5,187 nt of DNA from Erythrobacter donghaensis (lineage in GTDB: Bacteria; Pseudomonadota; Alphaproteobacteria; Sphingomonadales; Sphingomonadaceae): NCBI RefSeq assembly GCF_001557325.1, contig NZ_LSJS01000163.1:1-5187 (forward strand). Reading direction: 5' to 3'. A model generated the notes under the pieces. The model searched no databases. It saw only the letters and a list, made by a program, of their open reading frames with translations, and had not been told where the DNA came from. A program made the translations under genes and the position numbers. The stretch's first letter is position 1; every line of letters begins with the position of its first letter. Below, one piece after another: positions 1 to 5,187 of this stretch.

Positions 1-1730
1 CCCCGCCTGCCCAGCCGGGCCAGCCGCCGATTGCTCAGCCGGGCACGGCGCCCGTGCCCGGCGCTGCCGTCGATCCGGCGAGCCTCCCGCCGCTCCCCGC
101 GATCAGCCGCGAGGATCTTGCCCGGTTGCCGAGCCTCGAGCAGCTGGAAAACATGTCGACCGAGGAGCTCGACCAGCTGCTCGGCCTTGCGCCCAAGAGC
201 GACATTCCGGCCGGCGCGCAGCGGGCGTTGACCCGCGTCGGCGTGCTGGCGGTGGACGAGGGGGGCCTGCCGCCGCTGGCGCTGGCGAACCAGTCGGACA
301 AGCTGGTGCGCGCGGCGCTCAGCGGCACGGAGGGCCCGCTGGTGTCGCGCTGGGGGCATATCCTGCTGCGCCGCGCGCTCGCGAGCCGCCTCGCCGCGCC
401 GCTGGGCATGGATCCGGTCGAATTCGCCGCGCTGCGCGTCGGCCTGCTCAATCGCATGGGCGAGTATGCCCTCGCGCGCGCGGTGGTGCAGGATATCGAC
501 ACCGCCGACTGGTCGCCCGCGCTGACGCAGGAGGCGCTCTCCGCCTACCTCGCCGCCGGCGACATCACCGGGGCCTGCCCGGCGGTTCGCCTCCAGGGCT
601 CGCAGCGGCAGGATGGCGAGTGGGTGATGTGGCAGGCGATCTGCAACGCCTATGCGGGCGAGAGCGCGCTGGCCGCAACCCAGCTCGACCGCGCGCTGTT
701 CCGCGGTGCGGCGCCGCGGGTCGACGTGCTGCTGGCGCGGCGCTTCGCGGGCGCTGCGGGCCGCGCGCAGCGGGGCGTCAACATCGAGTGGCAGGGGGTG
801 GACGATCTCAACCCCTGGCGCTTCGGCCTCGCCAATGCGGTGGGCGAGCCGCTGCCCGAGGGGCTGCTGGACAGCGCGCTCACTGCGCGCGGCGGGGCCT
901 ATTATGCGCGGAGCGGCGCGCTGCTGCCGATGCTCCCCGCGAGCGAGCGCGCGCAGTTCGCCGGACGCGCCGCGCGCGAGGGAATCCTGTCTGCCGATGC
1001 GATGGTCGATCTCTATTCCGAGATCCATGCCGATCCGGCCGCGGGCGAGGATCAGAAGGCCCACGCCGCGGCGTTGCGCGAGGCCTATGTCGCGAACGAT
1101 CCGGCTGCGCGCATTGCCGCGATGCAGCGCCTGTGGGCGGACGGCGCCAAGCTCGGCGGCGGGGATGGCTACGGCGCGCGGGTGCTCACCGCCTATGCCG
1201 CCGCGCGCATCCCGGCGAGCGCCGAGCATGCGGACGCGGCGGGCGACCTGATCGCCGCGATGCTCGCCGCCGGGCTCGATCGCAATGCGGCGCGCTGGGC
1301 GGACGTCGCTGCGCAGGGCTCGCTGGGCTGGGCGCTGATTGCGCTCGGCGCGCCGAATATCGAGGCGGTCGGCCAGAGCCCGGTCGAGAGCTTCATCGGC
1401 AGCGACGCGAGCGACGGCCAGCGCCGATCCGCCTTTCTGGTCGCCGGCCTCGCCGGGATCGGGCGCCTGTCCGAGGGCGACGCCGGCGCGCTCGCGGGCG
1501 ATCTCGGCTTCGATCTCGCGCGCCAGACCCGCTGGACCGCCGCCATCTCGCGCGCGGCCGAGGTCGGCAATCCGGCGCTGGTGGCGCTGCTCGCCGGGCT
1601 GGGGATGCAGGGGAACAGCTGGTCGCAGATGACCCCGCTCCACCTCTACCACATCACCGCCGCGCTGACCCGCGGGGGAATGGTCGCCGAGGCCCGGATG
1701 ATCGCCGCCGAGGCGGTCGCGCGGGGCTGA
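1..1730 (+). CDS. Uncharacterised Ala/Leu-rich helical protein, 5' end outside the window
   Basis: Function not recognised. The frame is open from the left edge with no stop, so the gene almost certainly begins upstream. The GTG at 54 lies inside a Pro/Ala/Gln-rich tract, has no clear ribosome binding site and is probably not the start. About 575 residues are visible. The first 35 or so are low-complexity (AQPG repeats, then a Pro-rich stretch), like a flexible linker. The rest is rich in Ala, Leu, Gly and Arg, with regularly spaced amphipathic segments that suggest an alpha-solenoid or TPR-like fold, although no clean TPR consensus is visible. The only two cysteines are encoded at 576-578 and 642-644, in a segment of the form ACPAVRL...WQAICNAYAGE. 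They could form a disulfide if the protein is exported, but any signal peptide would be outside the window. The gene ends in TGATG, overlapping xerD by one base, so the two are probably translationally coupled. Coding certainty is high because the frame is long and joins xerD so tightly; function is open. Confidence 0.85.
   Translation, partial: PPAQPGQPPIAQPGTAPVPGAAVDPASLPPLPAISREDLARLPSLEQLENMSTEELDQLLGLAPKSDIPAGAQRALTRVGVLAVDEGGLPPLALANQSDKLVRAALSGTEGPLVSRWGHILLRRALASRLAAPLGMDPVEFAALRVGLLNRMGEYALARAVVQDIDTADWSPALTQEALSAYLAAGDITGACPAVRLQGSQRQDGEWVMWQAICNAYAGESALAATQLDRALFRGAAPRVDVLLARRFAGAAGRAQRGVNIEWQGVDDLNPWRFGLANAVGEPLPEGLLDSALTARGGAYYARSGALLPMLPASERAQFAGRAAREGILSADAMVDLYSEIHADPAAGEDQKAHAAALREAYVANDPAARIAAMQRLWADGAKLGGGDGYGARVLTAYAAARIPASAEHADAAGDLIAAMLAAGLDRNAARWADVAAQGSLGWALIALGAPNIEAVGQSPVESFIGSDASDGQRRSAFLVAGLAGIGRLSEGDAGALAGDLGFDLARQTRWTAAISRAAEVGNPALVALLAGLGMQGNSWSQMTPLHLYHITAALTRGGMVAEARMIAAEAVARG
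9..56 (+). repeat. Two imperfect 24-bp (8-residue) Pro/Gln-rich repeat units
   Basis: In the reading frame of the first gene the codons give AQPGQPPI followed by AQPGTAPV, a period of eight residues. At DNA level CAGCCGGGC occurs at 12-20 and again at 36-44. The second halves of the units have diverged. This is a low-complexity linker-type segment. More units may lie upstream of the window edge, which I cannot see. Confidence 0.4.
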
Positions 1731-2617
1731 TGTCCGCCGCCACAGAGGCGTTTCTCGCGATGCTGGCCGCCGAACGGGGCGCCGCGCTCAACACGCTCGC
1801 CGCCTACCGCCGCGATCTCGATCAGGCCGAGGCAGCGATCGGCGATCTGGCCGAGACGAGCCGCGATGCTGTCGCCAGCCTCGCCGGCGAATGGGCAAGC
1901 CTTGCGCCTGCCAGTGTCGCGCGCAAGGCCTCGGCGCTCCGGCAATTCTTCGGCTTTGCCGTGGACGAGGGCTGGCGGGCCGACGATCCCTCGGGCGCGC
2001 TCCCCGCGCCGCGCCTCAGGCGCCCGCTGCCCAGGGTGATGGGCCACGATCAGATCGCCGCCCTGTTCGCCCGCGCCGAGGACGAGGCGGCGGGCGATGA
2101 GCCCAAGGCGGTGCGGCTGCTGACGCTGATCGAGCTGCTCTACGGCTCGGGCCTGCGCGCGACCGAACTGGTCGGCCTGCCGCTCAGCGCAGCGCCGCGC
2201 GATGCGCCGTTCCTGACGGTGACGGGCAAGGGCGGGGCGACGCGCCTCGTCCCGGTCGGCGGGCGGGCGCTCGAAGCGGTCGGGCGCTGGCTGAGCCTGC
2301 GCCCGCAGACACCGCCCTCGCGCTACCTGTTTCCCTCGGGCAAGACCGGGCACCTCAGCCGCGTCCGGCTGTTCCAGCTCCTGAAGGCGCTGGCGGCCCG
2401 CGCCGGGCTCGATCCTGCGAGCATCAGCCCCCACGTGCTGCGCCACGCCTTCGCCACCCACCTGCTGGAGGGCGGCGCGGACCTGCGCGTGTTGCAAACC
2501 CTGCTCGGCCATGCCGACATTTCGACGACGCAAATCTACACCCATGTCGATGCCGCGCGGCTGGTTGCCCTCGTCAATTCCCGTCACCCGCTTGCAACCC
2601 GCACAACATCCGACTAG
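1730..2617 (+). CDS. xerD: Site-specific tyrosine recombinase XerD
   Basis: XerD works with XerC at the chromosomal dif site, under FtsK control at the septum, to resolve chromosome dimers before division. The 295-residue product matches the usual length (about 298 in E. coli). An N-terminal SAM-like core-binding domain covers roughly residues 1-88, and the catalytic domain roughly 105-285. All six catalytic residues are present: R143 in GSGLRATEL, K167 in the beta-hairpin TGKGGATR, H235 and R238 in HVLRHAFATH, H261 in LLGHADIS, and nucleophile Y270 in TTQIYTHV. XerD is preferred over XerC because of the STTQIYTHV ending and the neighbouring accA. An upstream extension of the frame exists, but the ATG at 1730 gives the family N-terminus (a short lead into TLAAYRRDL) and overlaps the preceding TGA by one base, suggesting translation by re-initiation. 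No sign of damage. A plasmid or integron integrase is unlikely given the length and context. Confidence 0.95.
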   Translation: MSAATEAFLAMLAAERGAALNTLAAYRRDLDQAEAAIGDLAETSRDAVASLAGEWASLAPASVARKASALRQFFGFAVDEGWRADDPSGALPAPRLRRPLPRVMGHDQIAALFARAEDEAAGDEPKAVRLLTLIELLYGSGLRATELVGLPLSAAPRDAPFLTVTGKGGATRLVPVGGRALEAVGRWLSLRPQTPPSRYLFPSGKTGHLSRVRLFQLLKALAARAGLDPASISPHVLRHAFATHLLEGGADLRVLQTLLGHADISTTQIYTHVDAARLVALVNSRHPLATRTTSD

Positions 2618-2626
2618 CCCGCTGCG

Positions 2627-3571
2627 ATGATTTCCTACCTCGATTTCGAGAAACCGGTCGCCGCGCTCGAAGAACGCATCGCGCAGCTGCGCAGCGTCAA
2701 CGCCTTGCATGATGTCGATGTCGCGAGCGAGATCGCTCGGCTCGAAGCCAAGAGCGCCGAGCTGCTTGCCAGCACCTATGCCTCGCTCACCCCGTGGCAG
2801 AAGACCCAGGTCGCCCGGCACCCGCAGCGTCCGCATTTCCGCGACTATGTCGCGCACGCCTTCAGCGACTTCATGCCGCTGGGCGGCGACCGGCTCTATG
2901 CCGATGATCTCGCGATCATGGGCGGCTTCGCGCGGCTGGGCGAGCGCCGGGTGATGCTGATCGGGCACGAGAAGGGCCACGATACCAAGACGCGCATTGC
3001 GCACAACTTCGGGATGGGTAAGCCCGAGGGCTATCGCAAGGCGATCCGCCTGATGGAGCTGGCGAGCCGATTCGGCCTTCCCGTGGTGACGCTGGTCGAC
3101 ACCTCGGGCGCCTTTCCGGGGATCGAGGCCGAGGAACGCGGCCAGGCCGAAGCCATCGCGCGGGCGACGGAAGCCTGCCTCGCGATCGGCGTGCCGATGG
3201 TCGCCGCGATCGTCGGCGAGGGCGGCTCGGGCGGCGCGGTGGCGCTCGCCTCGGCCAACCGCGTGCTGATGCTGGAACACGCGGTCTATTCGGTGATCTC
3301 GCCCGAAGGCTGCGCCTCGATCCTGTGGCGCACCTCCGAGAAGGCTCCGGAGGCGGCGCAGGCGATGAAGGTCACGGCGCAGGATCTGAAGCGCATCAAT
3401 GTGATCGACCGCATCGTCAAGGAGCCGATCGGCGGGGCGCATCGCGATCCGGCCGCAGCCGCCCGGATGCTCGGGCAAGCGCTCGCCGAGGAGGTCGCGA
3501 CCCTCGCGTCCCATAGCGCCGAACAACTGGTCGCCGCACGCGAAGCCCGTTTCCTCGCCATCGGCGGCTGA
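2627..3571 (+). CDS. accA: Acetyl-CoA carboxylase carboxyltransferase subunit alpha
   Basis: AccA pairs with AccD in the cytoplasmic carboxyltransferase, which moves the carboxyl group from carboxybiotin on AccB to acetyl-CoA, giving malonyl-CoA for fatty-acid synthesis. The 314-residue product is close to the E. coli length (319). The N-terminus [18 protein letters not shown] and the following heptad-like helix to about residue 50 are typical of AccA. The crotonase-like carboxyltransferase core follows. It carries [17 protein letters not shown] (about 158-173), the oxyanion-type glycine motif [12 protein letters not shown] (about 198-209) and [18 protein letters not shown] (about 217-234). 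The ATG at 2627 is the first possible start: an in-frame TAG (the xerD stop) lies three codons upstream. No strong Shine-Dalgarno is visible before it, so coupling to xerD translation across the 9-base gap is likely. The gene is intact. The xerD-accA order is, from memory, common in alphaproteobacteria. Confidence 0.97.
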   Translation: MISYLDFEKPVAALEERIAQLRSVNALHDVDVASEIARLEAKSAELLASTYASLTPWQKTQVARHPQRPHFRDYVAHAFSDFMPLGGDRLYADDLAIMGGFARLGERRVMLIGHEKGHDTKTRIAHNFGMGKPEGYRKAIRLMELASRFGLPVVTLVDTSGAFPGIEAEERGQAEAIARATEACLAIGVPMVAAIVGEGGSGGAVALASANRVLMLEHAVYSVISPEGCASILWRTSEKAPEAAQAMKVTAQDLKRINVIDRIVKEPIGGAHRDPAAAARMLGQALAEEVATLASHSAEQLVAAREARFLAIGG

Positions 3572-3585
3572 CAGGAAATCCCAAG

Positions 3586-3600
3586 TTAAGGTTCCGTTTG
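3586..3600 (+). promoter_or_regulatory. Degenerate CtrA-like motif (TTAA-N7-TTTG)
   Basis: TTAA at 3586-3589 is followed after seven bases by TTTG at 3597-3600. The alphaproteobacterial cell-cycle regulator CtrA binds TTAA-N7-TTAA, so this matches six of eight defined bases with exact spacing. It lies about 80 bases upstream of the protease start, a reasonable place for control. One imperfect match can arise by chance, so this is only a candidate. Confidence 0.2.
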
Positions 3601-3633
3601 CCACGTCCCTGATGCATGAGGCTTGCCCGTGGA

Positions 3634-3649
3634 GCTGCGCGAAAGCAGC
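3634..3649 (+). other. Small hairpin in the protease mRNA leader
   Basis: GCTGC at 3634-3638 pairs with GCAGC at 3645-3649 around a GCGAAA loop. An alternative fold uses GC-GAAA-GC, a stable GNRA-type mini-hairpin. It sits 12 bases before the ribosome binding site and has no T-run, so it is not a terminator. A five-bp stem is easily found by chance in GC-rich DNA, and function is uncertain. Confidence 0.2.
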
Positions 3650-3661
3650 AGGGGGACAGGC

Positions 3662-3670
3662 GGAAAGGGA
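3662..3670 (+). promoter_or_regulatory. Ribosome binding site of the M48 lipoprotein gene
   Basis: The purine-rich GGAAAGGGA ends eight bases before the ATG at 3679. This decides the start: an in-frame ATG at 3616 has no comparable site and would add 21 charged residues ahead of an otherwise well-formed lipoprotein signal peptide. Confidence 0.7.
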
Positions 3671-3678
3671 CGAAAACG

Positions 3679-5154
3679 ATGGCACGACTGGCAAGGAAGG
3701 CGCTGGCCTTCGGCGTGGCGACAGGGGCGCTCGCGGGGTGCATGGGGGCAGGCGCGCAGATCCCCTCCGCCTCCACCCCGATCACTCAGGCCGAGGCCAG
3801 GCAGGGCGCGGAGTATCACCCGCAGCTGCTCGCCGAATTCGGCGGCGCGATGAGCGGCCCCCATGCCCAATATGTCGAACAGGTCGGCAAGAACATCGCG
3901 GTGCAATCGGGCCTCGGCAATGCGCGCGAGAGCTTCACGGTGAGCTTGTTGAACTCGCCGGTGAACAATGCCTTCGCGATTCCCGGCGGCTATATCTACA
4001 CCACCCGCCAGCTGGTCACGCTGATGAACAGCGAGGCCGAGCTCGCCGCGGTGCTCGGGCACGAGGTCGGCCATGTCGCCGCGCGCCATTCGCAGCGGCG
4101 CCAGGCGGCGGCGCAGAAGAACACGCTGCTCGGGCTGGGGGGCGCGATCCTCTCGGGGCTGCTGCTGGGGGATTCGGGACTGGGGCAGACGCTCTCGCGC
4201 ACCTTCCTGCAGGGCTCGCAGCTGCTGACGCTCAAGTTCAGCCGCAAGCAGGAGCTCGAGGCGGACGGGCTCGGCATCGATTATCTCGGCCGCGCGGGCT
4301 ATGACCGGCGGGCGATGGGGACGGTGCTGGCGAGCCTTGCCGCACAGAACGCGCTCGACGCGCGGCTTTCGGGGCAGGATGCAAACGTCCCCGAATGGGC
4401 CTCGACCCACCCCGATCCGGCCAGCCGGGTGCAGAGCGCGCTCACCCGGGCAGGCGCGCCGGGAACGAGCAGTGTCGTCAATCGCGACACCTTCCTTACC
4501 CGGATCGACGGGCTGCGCTATGGCGACGACCCGGCGCAGGGGGTGATCGAGGGCAGCACGTTCATTCACCCCGACCTGCGGCTCGCCTTCACGGCGCCCC
4601 AGGGCTTCTACATGGTCAACGGCACGCGCGCGGTGAGCATCCAGGGGCAGGCGGGCAAGGCGCAGATGACGACCGCTGCCTATAACGGCAATCTCGAAAG
4701 CTATGTGCGCAGCGCCTTTGCTGCGGCTGGCGGGCAGAACAGCACGCTCGTCCCGCAGACGATCGAGCGCACCACGGTCAACGGCCTTCCCGCGGTGTTC
4801 GGCACGGCGCGGGTCAACAGCGGCAATTCGCAAGTCGATCTGGTGGTCTTCGCCTATGAATTCGCGCGCGATCAGGCCTTCCACTTCGTCGCGATCGCGC
4901 CGGCCGGTCGGGCCGGGACGTTCAACCCGATGTTCCAGTCGATGCGCCGGATCAGTGCGGCCGAGGCGGGCGCGGTGGTGCCGCGGAAGCTCCAGGTGGT
5001 GACCGTGGCGCGCGGCGATACCGTGGCGAGCCTCGCGCGGCGCATGGCCTATGACAGCGCGCAGGAAGAGCGCTTCCGGGTGCTCAACGCGCTGGCCGGC
5101 ACCGCGACGGTGACGCCGGGTCAGAAGGTCAAGCTGGTGGTGCGCGGCAGGTAA
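3679..5154 (+). CDS. M48 family zinc metalloprotease, lipoprotein with LysM-like C-terminus
   Basis: This is a predicted envelope protease of 491 residues, probably for quality control of outer-membrane proteins by analogy with BepA/LoiP. Residues 1-20 form a signal peptide (MARLARK, then a hydrophobic stretch) ending in the lipobox LAGC, so C21 should be lipidated. Position +2 is Met, not the Asp retention signal of E. coli, which favours the outer membrane. The M48 domain spans about residues 45-255: NNAFAIPGGYIY, then HEVGH with zinc ligands H128 and H132 and catalytic E129, then FSRKQELEAD with third ligand E192. THPDPASR (H244) corresponds to the conserved HPxPxxR loop whose His acts as a regulatory switch in BepA. 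Residues 285-430 form a probably beta-rich region I cannot name. About 438-488 look like LysM (VARGDTVASLARRM ... VLNAL ... VTPGQKVKLV), a peptidoglycan-binding fold. E. coli BepA has TPRs at its C-terminus instead. Start chosen at 3679 by its ribosome binding site. Protease class is certain; substrate is not. Confidence 0.93.
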   Translation: MARLARKALAFGVATGALAGCMGAGAQIPSASTPITQAEARQGAEYHPQLLAEFGGAMSGPHAQYVEQVGKNIAVQSGLGNARESFTVSLLNSPVNNAFAIPGGYIYTTRQLVTLMNSEAELAAVLGHEVGHVAARHSQRRQAAAQKNTLLGLGGAILSGLLLGDSGLGQTLSRTFLQGSQLLTLKFSRKQELEADGLGIDYLGRAGYDRRAMGTVLASLAAQNALDARLSGQDANVPEWASTHPDPASRVQSALTRAGAPGTSSVVNRDTFLTRIDGLRYGDDPAQGVIEGSTFIHPDLRLAFTAPQGFYMVNGTRAVSIQGQAGKAQMTTAAYNGNLESYVRSAFAAAGGQNSTLVPQTIERTTVNGLPAVFGTARVNSGNSQVDLVVFAYEFARDQAFHFVAIAPAGRAGTFNPMFQSMRRISAAEAGAVVPRKLQVVTVARGDTVASLARRMAYDSAQEERFRVLNALAGTATVTPGQKVKLVVRGR

Positions 5155-5167
5155 GCCAAACGAAAAC

Positions 5168-5187
5168 GGCGGGGATCGCTCCCCGCC
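5168..5187 (+). terminator. Probable intrinsic terminator, cut by the window edge
   Basis: GGCGGGGA at 5168-5175 pairs perfectly with TCCCCGCC at 5180-5187 around a TCGC loop, starting 13 bases after the protease stop. An 8-bp, almost all G:C stem directly after a stop codon is typical of a Rho-independent terminator. The T-run that would confirm it would begin at the first base beyond the window. An A-rich stretch on the left side (5158-5166) means the hairpin could also terminate transcription arriving on the opposite strand. Confidence 0.7.

Larger units (their letters stand above)
3572..3678 (+). other. accA-to-protease intergenic region
   Basis: This 107-base gap is the only sizeable non-coding stretch before the last gene. 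Its first 30 bases are less GC-rich than the surroundings. I found no convincing sigma-70 promoter: TTGCCA at 3598-3603 could be a -35, but nothing like a -10 lies 16-18 bases downstream. No T-run terminator follows accA, so read-through from accA into the protease gene is possible. It holds a degenerate CtrA-like motif, a small hairpin and the ribosome binding site, listed separately. Confidence 0.6.

Noticed and set aside
31..502. Short overlapping frames near the left edge on both strands (31-231 +, 35-502 -)
   Set aside because: Arg/Ser/Ala-rich translations typical of GC-rich shadows of the main frame; no start signals or motifs.
620..1729. Upstream extension of the xerD frame to an ATG at 620
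   Set aside because: The extension is Arg/Gly-rich shadow sequence inside the upstream gene. XerD family length and N-terminus fit the ATG at 1730.
1730..2617. Tyrosine recombinase as evidence for an integrated mobile element
   Set aside because: The sequence matches housekeeping XerD in length and motifs and sits directly before accA. No attachment-site repeats, tRNA or cargo genes are seen, and composition matches the neighbours.
3616..3678. Earlier in-frame ATG for the M48 protease
   Set aside because: It lacks a good ribosome binding site and would put 21 mostly charged residues before a normal lipoprotein signal peptide; the ATG at 3679 has GGAAAGGGA at proper spacing.
1646..3694. A 682-codon open frame on the minus strand, antisense to xerD and accA
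   Set aside because: In DNA this GC-rich the antisense of real genes often lacks stops. Its translation is rich in Arg, His, Gln, Asp and Gly with no recognisable domain, and it lies fully opposite two unmistakable genes.
3586..4884. A 432-codon minus-strand open frame opposite the M48 gene
   Set aside because: Same compositional artefact: low-complexity Arg/Ala/Glu-rich translation, no motif, and the + strand gene has zinc-binding and lipobox motifs.

Overview
The window is a compact, very GC-rich stretch with all genes on the + strand. It looks like ordinary chromosome of an alphaproteobacterium, most likely Sphingomonadales (Erythrobacter/Novosphingobium/Sphingomonas-like). This placement is an inference from base composition, protein style, and the xerD-accA gene pair. 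It rests on recall, not on a database search.

Layout: (1) Positions 1-1730 hold the 3' part of a gene cut by the left window edge. It encodes a protein with a Pro/Ala/Gln-rich N-terminal tract followed by about 500 residues of Ala/Leu-rich, probably helical sequence. I do not recognise a named function. (2) Positions 1730-2617 are xerD, the tyrosine site-specific recombinase, with all six catalytic residues. Its ATG shares one base with the upstream TGA. (3) Positions 2627-3571 are accA, the alpha subunit of acetyl-CoA carboxylase carboxyltransferase, 9 bases after xerD. (4) Positions 3572-3678 are a 107-base gap with no strong promoter, holding a degenerate CtrA-like motif, a small hairpin and a good ribosome binding site. 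(5) Positions 3679-5154 encode an M48 zinc metalloprotease lipoprotein of the BepA/LoiP type with a LysM-like C-terminus. (6) Positions 5168-5187 form a perfect 8-bp hairpin, probably the start of an intrinsic terminator whose T-run lies beyond the window.

The first three genes are packed tightly enough to be one transcription unit: unknown helical protein, chromosome dimer resolution, fatty-acid synthesis. The protease gene either follows by read-through or has its own promoter in the 107-base gap. The hairpin probably closes the unit. The functions are mostly housekeeping (chromosome segregation, lipid synthesis, envelope quality control). I saw no mobile element, CRISPR array, tRNA, rRNA or defence system, and I do not think the window holds a novel system. 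The least explained items are the N-terminally truncated helical protein with its lone cysteine pair, and the middle domain of the M48 lipoprotein.
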